Origin: an uncultured Pseudomonas sp.
GTDB lineage: Bacteria > Pseudomonadota > Gammaproteobacteria > Pseudomonadales > Pseudomonadaceae
Length of the DNA stretch: 10,655 nt
Assembly (NCBI GenBank): GCA_943912755.1
Contig: CALTWF010000136.1
Location: forward strand, 1-10,655
Direction: 5' to 3'
Shown: in pieces, positions 1 to 6,861 of the stretch
Numbering within the stretch: position 1 is the first letter of the stretch
How the letters are laid out: the number at the start of each line of letters is the position of its first letter
Program-made: the position numbers and the translations under genes
The notes under the pieces: model-generated
The model's input: the letters and a program-made list of their open reading frames with translations, nothing else
Told to the model about the DNA's origin: nothing
Databases searched by the model: none

Positions 1-315
1 GCCGGCTCGAAGTTCCAGCCTTATGCCGGTATCGGTATCAACTACACCCTGTTCTTCAACGAAGACCTGACCAGCCAGCGCAAGGCCGAAGGCTTCAGCA
101 ACATGAAGATGAAGAACTCGGTTGGCCTGGCCGGCCAGCTGGGCATGGACTACATGCTCACCGACAACCTGCTGTTCAACGCCTCGGTCTGGTACGTCGA
201 TATCAACACCGAAGCCAAGATCGATGGCCCGAGCGCCCTCAGCGTTGGCCAGACCAAGGTCGACGTGGATATCGACCCATGGGTCTACATGGTGGGTCTC
301 GGCTACAAGTTCTAA
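1..315 (+). CDS. oprG: OprG / OmpW-family outer membrane protein, 3' part
   Basis: The frame is open from base 1 and ends with TAA at 313-315, giving 104 residues; the start lies left of the window. OmpW-family proteins are small eight-stranded beta-barrels in the outer membrane, about 230 residues before processing, so a little under half is seen. The visible part alternates polar and hydrophobic residues as in beta strands. It holds the typical stretch GMDYMLTDNLLFNASVWYVD and ends DPWVYMVGLGYKF with a C-terminal Phe, the usual sorting signal for the Bam machinery. OprG has been proposed to pass small hydrophobic molecules or amino acids, and in P. aeruginosa it responds to iron and oxygen (family knowledge; no regulatory region is in view here). 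A convergent epimerase gene follows, separated by a terminator and a REP. The name rests on the sequence and on the oprG-epimerase neighbourhood remembered from other Pseudomonas. Confidence 0.88.
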   Translation, partial: AGSKFQPYAGIGINYTLFFNEDLTSQRKAEGFSNMKMKNSVGLAGQLGMDYMLTDNLLFNASVWYVDINTEAKIDGPSALSVGQTKVDVDIDPWVYMVGLGYKF

Positions 316-320
316 ACACA

Positions 321-347
321 AAAGGGCCGCGCAAGCGGCCCTTTTTC
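321..347 (+). terminator. Rho-independent terminator of oprG
   Basis: A 10-bp perfect stem, AAAGGGCCGC (321-330) with GCGGCCCTTT (335-344), carries a GCAA tetraloop and ends in a run of five T. It starts 6 bp after the oprG stop codon. Confidence 0.93.
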
Positions 348-366
348 ATGGTGTTCTTCCGGCCCT

Positions 367-421
367 CATCGCTGGCAAGCCAGCTCCCACAGGTCTTGTG
401 GGAGCTGGCTTGCCAGCGATG
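367..421. repeat. REP palindrome between convergent genes
   Basis: Two perfectly complementary 25-nt arms (367-391 and 397-421) flank a 5-nt loop. The arm core is GCTGGCAAGCCAGCTCCCAC. This is a very common Pseudomonas repetitive extragenic palindrome. It lies 7 bp beyond the epimerase stop codon and 20 bp after the oprG terminator, where such elements usually sit and may protect mRNA 3' ends. The left arm is identical to the left arm of the element at 10559-10628. Confidence 0.9.
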
Positions 422-427
422 GGTCCT

Positions 428-1357
428 TCAGCTGCCCAGCAAACGACTCAGGCCCACCGCCAATGGCGTGGCCTCAGGGAATGCAAAGCGCGCCAGCAAG
501 CGCCCGTTGTCCGCCCGCGAATGGCGGATATCGCCACTGCGCGCCGGCCCGTAGCTGATCGCCGGCAGATCCCCCAGCACACTGCGCAACGCCGCCAGCA
601 GCTGGTTCAGCGAAGTCGCCTGGTTCAGGCCGATATTCACCGCGCCCTCCTCCACCTGCGGCTTGTCCAGCGCTTGCAGCATCACCGCCACCAGGTCGGC
701 GACATAGAGGAAATCACGGGTCTGCTCGCCATCGCCGAACACGGTGATCGGCGTGCCGTTCAGCGCGCGCTCGCAGAAGATGCTGATCACCCCGGAATAC
801 GGCGAGGAAGGATCCTGGCGCGGGCCGAAGATGTTGAAGAAGCGGAACACCACCGGCTCCAGGCCGTGCTGGCGGCGGTAGAAGTCCAGGTACTGCTCGC
901 TGGCCAGTTTGTCCGAGGCGTAGGGCGTGAGGGGCGCCTTGGTGGTGTCTTCGGCAATCGACAGGCCTTCGCCATTGTTGCCATAGACCGCCGCACTGGA
1001 GGCGAACAGCACGCGCTTGATCCCCGCCAGGCGCATGGCCTCGCAGACGTTCAGGGTACCGATGAAATTGCTCTGGTGGGTCTTCACCGGGTCGTCCACC
1101 GAAGCCTGCACCGACGCCACTGCGGCCAGGTGCACCACGGCGCGGCAACCTTCCGCGGCACGGGCGACCAGCGCCGCGTCGGCGACATCGCCTTCGATCA
1201 GTTGCAGGCGGGGATTGTCCAGTTGCAGGTTGTCCCGCTTGCCGGTGGACAGGTCGTCCAGCACACGCACCGCGCAGCCTTTTTCCAGCAGGGCGTCACA
1301 CAGGTGGGAGCCGATGAAGCCGGCGCCACCGGTGATCAGGATTGGGGCATCAGCCAT
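428..1357 (-). CDS. NAD-dependent epimerase/dehydratase (UDP-glucose 4-epimerase-like)
   Basis: 309 residues, an extended short-chain dehydrogenase (SDR). The Rossmann dinucleotide motif TGGAGFIG is at residues 9-16 and the cofactor acidic site LDD at 33-35. The catalytic set is intact: Ser120-Ser121 in FASSAAVYG, then Tyr146 and Lys150 in YASDK. RFFNIFGPRQDPSSPYSGVI and the later RDFLYVADL are typical of GalE/WbpP-like enzymes that act on UDP-sugars bound for surface polysaccharides. Whether the substrate is UDP-Glc, UDP-GlcNAc or another sugar cannot be told. The frame is open further upstream (to 1702), but ATG 1357 is chosen because the Rossmann motif begins nine residues later. This start also overlaps the previous gene's stop in ATGGCTGA, a usual sign of translational coupling. 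It is the second gene of a two-gene operon, and a REP lies just after its stop. Confidence 0.9.
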   Translation of the reverse strand: MADAPILITGGAGFIGSHLCDALLEKGCAVRVLDDLSTGKRDNLQLDNPRLQLIEGDVADAALVARAAEGCRAVVHLAAVASVQASVDDPVKTHQSNFIGTLNVCEAMRLAGIKRVLFASSAAVYGNNGEGLSIAEDTTKAPLTPYASDKLASEQYLDFYRRQHGLEPVVFRFFNIFGPRQDPSSPYSGVISIFCERALNGTPITVFGDGEQTRDFLYVADLVAVMLQALDKPQVEEGAVNIGLNQATSLNQLLAALRSVLGDLPAISYGPARSGDIRHSRADNGRLLARFAFPEATPLAVGLSRLLGS

Positions 1358-2234
1358 GACGATAGAATCGATCCAGTAGGGTCGGCAGGCCGGAGCGCCA
1401 GGCACGCGGCTTGATACCGAAGGTGTGAAGGATTTTCTTGCAGGCCAGCACCGCGTGTTGCGGCTCCTCGAAGGCATCCGGGCGTGCCGCATGGGCCTGG
1501 GCGGTGGGCGCCTCGACCGCCAGCTGGCGTAGTTGCGAGGCTTCGCCGAGGATCGCCTGGCCCAGCGCCAGCGGCGTGGTCGCCTCGTTGCCGGCGTAGT
1601 GGTAGGTGCCCCACAGCGGCGCGGCGCAATCCAGTTGCTTGAGCACCGAGAGGATGACCCGGGCGGCATCGTCCACCGGGGTCGGATTGCCCCGGCGGTC
1701 ATCGGCCAGCAGCAGTTCCCGGGCCGTTTCGGCGCGGGTCAGGAAACGCCCGAGAACCCCGTCGATGCTGTCGTCCAGCACCCAGCCGAAGCGCAGCAGC
1801 ACATGCTGCGGGCAGGTGGCCCGGACGCTTTGCTCGATCCGCCATAGGGCCTGGCCGCGCAGCCCCAGCGGGACCGGCTCGTCCTTCTCGCTGTAGGCCG
1901 TGGCCCGCGAACCGTCGAACACGCGGTAGCTGGAAGGCTGGAGCAGGATGATGTTGTGGTGCTGGCACAGCTCGGCAAGGCGCTCCACCGAGCGCTCCTG
2001 GGAGGCCAGGCGCTGCTCGCTGACCGCCTCGGCCTGGAACCAGTCGAAGTAGTAGGCCAGGTTGACCAGCGCATCGGGGCGGGTGTCGTCGAGCAACTGG
2101 GTCAGGCTCGAAGCATCCCAGCCCTGTTCCGGCGGACGCGGCGCAAGAAAGCCGATGTCCTCCTCGGCCCCGAGACGAATCAGCGCTTGCCCAAGGGCAT
2201 TTCCACCACCCAACAGCATCAGGCGCATTCGCAT
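1350..2234 (-). CDS. RmlD-like sugar-nucleotide-binding protein, probably non-catalytic
   Basis: 294 residues, related to RmlD (dTDP-4-dehydrorhamnose reductase). A Gly-rich nucleotide-binding start, GGGNALG, is at 9-15; NLAYYFDWFQAE (58-69) and SSYRVFDG (101-108) match RmlD blocks. The catalytic SDR motif is altered: where RmlD has PLNVYGxxK, this protein reads PLGLRGQAL (122-130) with no gap, so Tyr is Arg126 and Lys is Leu130. It therefore probably binds a dinucleotide or sugar nucleotide without reducing it. Non-catalytic relatives exist, such as the human MAT2B subunit, so a partner or regulatory role for the epimerase is possible; that is inference. Two in-frame ATGs (2234 and 2228) are possible starts and neither has a strong Shine-Dalgarno. 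The last 8 nt overlap the epimerase start. Confidence 0.82.
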   Translation of the reverse strand: MRMRLMLLGGGNALGQALIRLGAEEDIGFLAPRPPEQGWDASSLTQLLDDTRPDALVNLAYYFDWFQAEAVSEQRLASQERSVERLAELCQHHNIILLQPSSYRVFDGSRATAYSEKDEPVPLGLRGQALWRIEQSVRATCPQHVLLRFGWVLDDSIDGVLGRFLTRAETARELLLADDRRGNPTPVDDAARVILSVLKQLDCAAPLWGTYHYAGNEATTPLALGQAILGEASQLRQLAVEAPTAQAHAARPDAFEEPQHAVLACKKILHTFGIKPRAWRSGLPTLLDRFYRHG

Positions 2235-2526
2235 AGGTTCAGCAGGTCCGCTCAGGTTGATTGAAAAGGAAGCTCGTAGTGTGCGGTTTCCGCCCAGGGA
2301 AGTCCAACCCGCCCGGATCCACAGGATGTTTAAGCGAACAGGTCAAGCAAGGCGGTTTCCCACACTGCGAAATAGGAATCAGCTTACACCGGCAAAAGAA
2401 CCTGCTGACTTCGAGGGCCGAAAAAACCACCTTCAATATCTACTTGTCGGCTACCTGTTACGCGGTCAGGAGCCATGCGGGGCAAGGACGCCCCCGATTC
2501 CCCCATCGCTAAGGAAGGTTGCCCCC
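2235..2526. promoter_or_regulatory. Divergent intergenic region, promoters not resolved
   Basis: 292 bp separate the minus-strand sugar-nucleotide operon from the plus-strand dioxygenase operon, so both must be transcribed from here. The middle part (about 2365-2460) is richer in A+T than the flanking genes. No convincing -35/-10 pair was found on either strand. The nonamer GCGGTTTCC occurs twice in the same orientation (2283-2291 and 2352-2360), and TCAGCAGGT at 2239-2247 has its reverse complement at 2400-2408. An open frame of about 80 codons (2261-2512) lacks a ribosome site and a normal start and is not called. Confidence 0.45.
2511..2518 (+). promoter_or_regulatory. Ribosome binding site fixing the dioxygenase start
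   Basis: AAGGAAGG lies 8 nt before ATG 2527. The reading frame stays open back to 2062, across the divergent gene, so this site is what decides the start. Confidence 0.8.
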
Positions 2527-3570
2527 ATGAAGGACTGCGAAGTCGCCACCCTGTTCCTCGATAACGACCAGCTCGATCAACTGCACAAGGCCAGCCTCGA
2601 CCTGGCCCGCCACGGCGGCCCGCAGGCGCCTGGCGCCGCGCTCAAGGCCCGGCTGTGGGCGCGCCTGCTGGAGGCCAGCCTGCGCTCGGTGCAACAGGCC
2701 ACGGTGAACCTGTTCGCCGACGGCAAGCTCGCCGCGCTGCTGTTCGCCCGCCTGCGCGCGCCCAAGGACGACCCGTTGCCGGAAAAACTGCCGGAGCTGG
2801 CCCGGCTCGAACGCGACTTCACCTGCCTGTACCTGGGCTCGCGCAACCAGGTGCTGCTGGAGCTGGTGCGCTACCGCGCCTTCGCCTTCGATATCGACAA
2901 CGACGGCAAGCACCTGCGCCTGGTCGGCAACTTCAAGGGCGGCGGGCGCGAGCCCCGCCCCGACGAAGACCGCCGCGTGCCGGTGGAGCTCAGTTCCCAC
3001 GCCGGCCTGCGCCTCGGCCCGCATACCGAGGCGCCCTACCATTGCTCGGTGATCGCCCGCGACGGCCATTCCCCTGCACCTTCCGCGCTGGTGCTCAGCG
3101 CCCGCTGGAACCCGGCCAACGAGCCGACCCGCATCGTCCCGCTGCGCAGTGTGATCGAGGGCCTCGGCAGCCTCGACGTACTGGCGCTGACCTCGCGCTC
3201 GTTCGACTTCACCCGCAGCGAGTGCTTCGTCGACGGTCACGGCGCCGGTGGCACGGCCACCTCGATCATCGACTTCGATGAACAAGGCGGCTTCAGCGTG
3301 CGCTACAACGCCTACCGCTTCTCCCTCAACGACCAGGCCTGCGACGCCGCCGCCCGCGCCTTCGATGCCTTCCAGGCACGCCTGGCGCAAACCCCGGCGC
3401 TGGACTTCGTGCTGCAGCCCGACAGCGTGCTGCTGGTCAACAACACCCGCGCCCTGCACGGCCGCGAACTGCTCAGCGACAACCGTCGCCTGCTGATCCG
3501 GCTGTTCGGCTACTCGCGCTTCGCCCGCCCCCTGATCCTCAAGGAAGACCCGCTGCTGGTGCGCGGTTGA
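2527..3570 (+). CDS. Fe(II)/2-oxoglutarate dioxygenase, clavaminate synthase / VioC / AsnO type
   Basis: 347 residues. The non-haem iron triad is visible as His166-x-Glu168 (in GPHTEAPYH) and His311 (in NNTRALHGRE). Arg325 (in RRLLIRLFGY) lies 14 residues after His311, where it would bind 2-oxoglutarate. As I recall, VioC uses H168/E170/H316/R330 and AsnO H155/E157/H287/R301, so both the HxE variant (TauD has HxD) and the 14-residue spacing fit the amino-acid hydroxylase branch. These enzymes insert oxygen into free or carrier-bound amino acids in the cytoplasm, consuming 2-oxoglutarate and O2. The substrate here is unknown. No peptide synthetase or antibiotic gene is nearby; instead a TSUP transporter follows 21 bp downstream, almost certainly in the same operon. 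A TauD-like role on a sulfonate is the main alternative. No key residue is missing, and the start is set by the strong ribosome site. Confidence 0.85.
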   Translation: MKDCEVATLFLDNDQLDQLHKASLDLARHGGPQAPGAALKARLWARLLEASLRSVQQATVNLFADGKLAALLFARLRAPKDDPLPEKLPELARLERDFTCLYLGSRNQVLLELVRYRAFAFDIDNDGKHLRLVGNFKGGGREPRPDEDRRVPVELSSHAGLRLGPHTEAPYHCSVIARDGHSPAPSALVLSARWNPANEPTRIVPLRSVIEGLGSLDVLALTSRSFDFTRSECFVDGHGAGGTATSIIDFDEQGGFSVRYNAYRFSLNDQACDAAARAFDAFQARLAQTPALDFVLQPDSVLLVNNTRALHGRELLSDNRRLLIRLFGYSRFARPLILKEDPLLVRG

Positions 3571-3591
3571 TCGCTCTGGAGTAACGATTCA

Positions 3592-4389
3592 ATGCTGGAA
3601 GTCGATTTATCCCTGTTGCTCATCCTGGCCGGCGTCGCACTGCTGGCCGGGTTCTTCGATGCCATCGCCGGCGGCGGCGGGCTTATCACCCTGCCGGTGC
3701 TGTTCATCGCCGGGCTCGATCCGCTGGCGGCGCTGGCCACCAACAAGTTCCAGGCGGCCAGCGCCACGGTCTCGGCCACCTGGGCCTTTGCCCGGCGCGG
3801 CATGCTCGACTGGAACAGCGGGCTGCCCATGGCCATGCTGGCCTTCATCGGCGGTGCCGGGGGCGCGTTGTCGGTGAGCCTGATCCCCCACGACCTGCTG
3901 CAGGCCGGGGTACCGGTGCTGCTGATGCTGGTCGCCGCCTACTTCGCCTTCAGCCCCAGGCTCGACGATCAGAAACTGCGCAAGCCACGGGTGCCCCTGG
4001 CGCTGTTCTGCCTGCTGGTCGCGCCGCTGCTGGGCTTTTATGACGGCGTGTTCGGCCCCGGGGTCGGTTCGTTCTTCATGCTCGCCTTCATGCTGTTGCT
4101 GGGCCAGGGCATGCTCCGCGCCGTGGGCAACAGCAAGTTGCTCAATGCCGCCTGCAACCTGGGCGCGCTGCTGGTGTTCGCCGCCAGCGGCAAGCTGCTC
4201 TGGCCGCTGGCCCTGGTGATGGCCCTGTGCGCCATGCTCGGTGCGCAACTGGGCGCGCGCTGCGCGGTGCATTTCGGGCCGCGGCTGATCCGCCCGCTGG
4301 TGGTGTGCGTGTGTGCGGTGATGGCGACCAAGCTGTTGCTGGACGCGGGCAACCCGCTGGTGGAATGGGTCGCCACGCAATGGCCCTGA
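3592..4389 (+). CDS. TSUP (TauE/SafE, DUF81) membrane transporter
   Basis: 265 residues, the usual family size, mostly hydrophobic with about eight membrane segments in two repeats. The first repeat has FFDAIAGGGGLITLPVL (21-37) and ATNKFQ (49-54), the family signature. The second has the matching FYDGVFGPGVGS at 149-160. Known relatives move sulfite, sulfoacetate or other organic anions across the inner membrane, but most are uncharacterised. GGAG at 3578-3581 gives a ribosome site 10 nt before the ATG. The 21-bp gap from the dioxygenase implies co-transcription, so this protein probably imports that enzyme's substrate or exports its product. Its stop codon is 3 bp from the stop of the convergent regulator gene. 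Confidence 0.88.
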   Translation: MLEVDLSLLLILAGVALLAGFFDAIAGGGGLITLPVLFIAGLDPLAALATNKFQAASATVSATWAFARRGMLDWNSGLPMAMLAFIGGAGGALSVSLIPHDLLQAGVPVLLMLVAAYFAFSPRLDDQKLRKPRVPLALFCLLVAPLLGFYDGVFGPGVGSFFMLAFMLLLGQGMLRAVGNSKLLNAACNLGALLVFAASGKLLWPLALVMALCAMLGAQLGARCAVHFGPRLIRPLVVCVCAVMATKLLLDAGNPLVEWVATQWP

Positions 4390-4392
4390 GGC

Positions 4393-5211
4393 TTACTCGA
4401 TCTCGAACAGACCGTTGCGAATCGGCCCCGCCGTGAGGCGCTCGCGCACGTCGTCGTCGATCCGCGGGTCGTCCGGGCGATACAGCTTCACCTGGCGATA
4501 GGCGTTGATGCGGTTGATCTCCGGGCCGAGGTATTCCCAGACCACCCGGGTGCACGCCGGAGTCCGCCGGTCACCGCTGGATACCCCGGTCTTGAGCCCG
4601 TTGAGGCGGGTGATGCGGCTCTTGAAGCTGGGGATCAGCACGGTCTGGCTCATCTCGTTGACGGTGAGCGACTCGTAGTCCATCAGGAACACCCGGTCCT
4701 GCAACTGGAACGCCGCGCCCAGGTAGCGGCAGCGCACCCAGTCCTCGGCCTGCACATCGGTGCTGCTGGAACGCTCCTGGCGCTCCTGGCGCTCGAACAG
4801 GTAGTTGCCGTTGTCCTCGTACAGATGCACCAGCGACAGCAAGATGCTGCCGGGCACCGACATGCAGTTGGAGTATTCGAAGTAGTAGCCGCAGTAGCGC
4901 GACAGGTTGCCGGCGTGTTCGCGCAGCGGGCGCAGCAGCTCCAGCAGCGGATCGTTCTGCACCGGGCTGGCGACCGCGTTGCCGCGCGCGCCGATCAGCC
5001 GGGCGAACTGCTCGGGCGGAAGGCCCAGTTCGTAATCCTCGACGCCGAAGAAGTCGCCGATGCGCTTGAGGTTGTACGCCGTCGGCTGGCTCTGCCCGCT
5101 CAGGTACTTGTTGAACTGCGCCCGGTTGATCGAGAGCTGGCGGCAAACCTCGGAAATAGAGCGGTAGTGGCTGCAGGCCAACTTGAGGTTGATACCGAGG
5201 TTTTCACTCAT
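4393..5211 (-). CDS. XRE (Cro/CI-type) helix-turn-helix regulator with a long C-terminal domain
   Basis: 272 residues. Residues 7-62 form a Cro/CI-like DNA-binding domain: SISEVCRQL is the first HTH helix (18-26), NRAQFNKYLSGQSQPT the turn and recognition helix (29-44), and NLKRIGDFFGV the following helix. The remaining 210 or so residues match no ligand domain I recognise. They contain aromatic-rich stretches such as YCGYYFEYSN and RCRYLGAAFQLQ, perhaps a small-molecule pocket. ATG 5211 is chosen because the HTH begins directly after it; the frame is open to 5442, but that extension looks like non-coding sequence. The Shine-Dalgarno is poor. It diverges from the AGCS symporter gene and converges on the dioxygenase-TSUP operon, so either could be its target; divergence favours the symporter and itself. 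Confidence 0.85.
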   Translation of the reverse strand: MSENLGINLKLACSHYRSISEVCRQLSINRAQFNKYLSGQSQPTAYNLKRIGDFFGVEDYELGLPPEQFARLIGARGNAVASPVQNDPLLELLRPLREHAGNLSRYCGYYFEYSNCMSVPGSILLSLVHLYEDNGNYLFERQERQERSSSTDVQAEDWVRCRYLGAAFQLQDRVFLMDYESLTVNEMSQTVLIPSFKSRITRLNGLKTGVSSGDRRTPACTRVVWEYLGPEINRINAYRQVKLYRPDDPRIDDDVRERLTAGPIRNGLFEIE

Positions 5212-5242
5212 GGGGACAGATTCGATTGATGCGACAGGCGCC

Positions 5243-5251
5243 AGTTTAGCA
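5243..5251 (-). promoter_or_regulatory. Candidate extended -10 promoter of the XRE regulator gene
   Basis: Read on the minus strand the sequence is TGCTAAACT, an extended -10 (TGn plus four of six bases of TATAAT), 32-40 nt upstream of the start codon. No good -35 hexamer accompanies it, so the call is weak. Confidence 0.3.
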
Positions 5252-5272
5252 TCAGGTCGCACCAAAACAGAG

Positions 5273-5299
5273 CAACTGGCGAAATTGTAACCACAGTTG
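5273..5299. promoter_or_regulatory. Inverted repeat, candidate operator between regulator and symporter genes
   Basis: CAACTG (5273-5278) and CAGTTG (5294-5299) are inverted copies 21 bp apart start to start, two helical turns, as expected for a dimeric repressor. A second pair, CATGGC (5301-5306) and GCCATG (5318-5323), lies next to it. TTGTCA at 5297-5302 could be the -35 of the symporter promoter and would overlap the right half-site, but its -10 is weak. Regulator binding is inference. Confidence 0.3.
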
Positions 5300-5363
5300 T
5301 CATGGCCAAACATGCGCGCCATGGTCCTGGTGCTTGCGCGCCGGCCTATCTGTCTTTCATGCA

Positions 5364-5374
5364 AAGAATAAGAA
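5364..5374 (+). promoter_or_regulatory. A-rich ARN repeat upstream of the symporter start (possible Hfq/Crc site)
   Basis: AAGAATAAGAA contains two overlapping matches to AAnAAnAA and fits the (ARN)n pattern bound by the distal face of Hfq. It ends 3 nt before the GAGG ribosome site (5378-5381) of the symporter gene, where Crc/Hfq blocks translation in Pseudomonas. Confidence 0.45.
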
Positions 5375-5389
5375 TCCGAGGTCACTTCC

Positions 5390-6832
5390 ATGCTCGAAGC
5401 GCTCAACGATTTCCTTTCGGGGAAACTCCTCATCGTGCTCATCGTCGGACTGGGTAGCTATTTCACCATCCGCTCCCGTTTCGTCCAGTTCCGCCATTTC
5501 GGCCACATGTTCGGTGTATTCAAGGAATCGTTGCGCGGCCAGGCTGGCCAACTGAGCTCTTTCCAGGCGCTGATGCTGAGCCTGGCCGGTCGCGTCGGTG
5601 CGGGTAACATCGCTGGCGTCGGTATCGCCGTGACCCTGGGTGGTCCGGGTGCCGTGTTCTGGATGTGGGTCACCGCCCTGGTCGGCATGTCCAGCAGCTT
5701 CTTCGAATGCACCCTGGCCCAGGTCTACAAGCGCGCCGATGGCGACGGCCTGTACCGTGGCGGTCCGGCGTACTACATCCAGCACGGCCTGAAGCTGAAA
5801 AGCATGGCGGTGGTGTTCTCCCTGCTGCTGCTGGTCACCTACGGCTTCGCCTTCAACGGCCTGCAGTCGTACACCGTGACCCACTCGCTGCAGAACGCCT
5901 TCGGCTTCGCCCCGAACCACACCGGTATCGCCCTGGCGGTGCTGCTGGCGATCGTCTTCGTCGGCGGCATCAAGCGCATCGCGGCGGTGTCCGACCTGCT
6001 GGTTCCGGTCAAGACCCTGGCCTACATCGGCGTCACCCTGTACGTGATCGGCACCCAGATCGACCACGTCCCGGCCATGCTGGAAACCATCTTCAAGAGC
6101 GCCTTCGGCCTCGACCCGGCCTTCGCCGGCCTGCTCGGCAGCGCCATCGTCATGGGCGTGAAGCGTGGCGTGTTCGCCAACGAAGCCGGCCTTGGCAGTG
6201 CGCCAAACGTCGCTGCCGTGGCTGCGGTGAAACACCCGGGCGCCCAGGGCGTGGTCCAGGCCTTCAGCGTGTTCCTCGACACCTTCGTGATCTGCACCTG
6301 CACCGCGCTGCTGATCCTGCTGTCGGGCTTCTACACCCCGGGCTTCGAAGGTGACGGCATCGTCCTGACCCAGAACTCCCTGGCTGCGGTAGTCGGTGAC
6401 TGGGGCCGGATCTTCGTCAGCGTCGCGCTGTCGCTGTTCGTCTTCACCTGCATCCTCTACAACTACTACCTGGGCGAAAACAGCCTGCAGTTCCTGACCC
6501 GCAACCGCACCGTGCTGATGGCCTACCGCGGCCTGGTGCTGGCGCTGATCGTCTGGGGTTCGGTACAGAACCTGGGCACCGTGTTCGCCTTCGCCGACAT
6601 CACCATGACCCTGCTGGCCTTCGTCAACCTGATCGCCCTGGCCATGCTGTTCAAGGTCGGCCTGCGGGTGATGCGCGACTACGACGAGCAGCGCAAGGCT
6701 GGCGTTTCGCAGCCGGTGTTCGACTCGGCCAAGTTCGCCGACCTGGACCTCGACCGCGCCGCCTGGCCGGAAGGTGCCAAGGCCGACGTCGCTGACAAGG
6801 CCGTGGCCGGCGAAGCGCAAACCCAGCGCTAA
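5390..6832 (+). CDS. AGCS-family sodium:alanine/glycine symporter
   Basis: 480 residues, a normal length for the family (TC 2.A.25), with about 11 hydrophobic membrane segments. Diagnostic blocks are AGRVGAGNIAGVG (66-78), GGPGAVFWMWVTALVGM directly after, YRGGPAYYI, and NEAGLGSAPN starting at Asn264, the region lining the substrate and sodium sites. It imports small neutral amino acids such as alanine, glycine or serine with Na+; which one cannot be read from the sequence. The C-terminal tail of about 50 residues is charged and cytoplasmic. GAGG 8 nt before ATG 5390 is the ribosome site and an A-rich ARN repeat precedes it. The gene diverges from the XRE regulator with 178 bp between and ends in a strong terminator, so it is probably monocistronic. 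Confidence 0.93.
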   Translation: MLEALNDFLSGKLLIVLIVGLGSYFTIRSRFVQFRHFGHMFGVFKESLRGQAGQLSSFQALMLSLAGRVGAGNIAGVGIAVTLGGPGAVFWMWVTALVGMSSSFFECTLAQVYKRADGDGLYRGGPAYYIQHGLKLKSMAVVFSLLLLVTYGFAFNGLQSYTVTHSLQNAFGFAPNHTGIALAVLLAIVFVGGIKRIAAVSDLLVPVKTLAYIGVTLYVIGTQIDHVPAMLETIFKSAFGLDPAFAGLLGSAIVMGVKRGVFANEAGLGSAPNVAAVAAVKHPGAQGVVQAFSVFLDTFVICTCTALLILLSGFYTPGFEGDGIVLTQNSLAAVVGDWGRIFVSVALSLFVFTCILYNYYLGENSLQFLTRNRTVLMAYRGLVLALIVWGSVQNLGTVFAFADITMTLLAFVNLIALAMLFKVGLRVMRDYDEQRKAGVSQPVFDSAKFADLDLDRAAWPEGAKADVADKAVAGEAQTQR

Positions 6833-6861
6833 ACTCGACCGGTTCGTCGCTCCACAGAGAG

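Noticed and set aside
122..1414. 430-codon plus-strand open frame across oprG, the REP and the epimerase
   Set aside because: Runs through a terminator and a REP and shows no domain; out of frame with oprG.
2261..2512. Possible 83-residue small protein in the divergent intergenic region
   Set aside because: Begins at TTG with no ribosome site and has unusual codon use; no conserved feature is visible.
2509..3459. 316-codon minus-strand frame opposite the dioxygenase
   Set aside because: Shadow of a gene that has an intact catalytic set on the plus strand; Ala/Gly/Gln/Val-rich composition.
5322..5342. Possible sigma-54 promoter (TGG...TTGC) before the symporter gene
   Set aside because: The GG-to-GC spacing is 11 nt, not the strict 10, and the -24 box is a poor match.
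5357..6820. 487-codon minus-strand open frame over the AGCS symporter gene
   Set aside because: Gln/His/Asp/Gly-rich composition with no domain; it is the antisense shadow of a GC-rich gene whose own frame matches a known family throughout.
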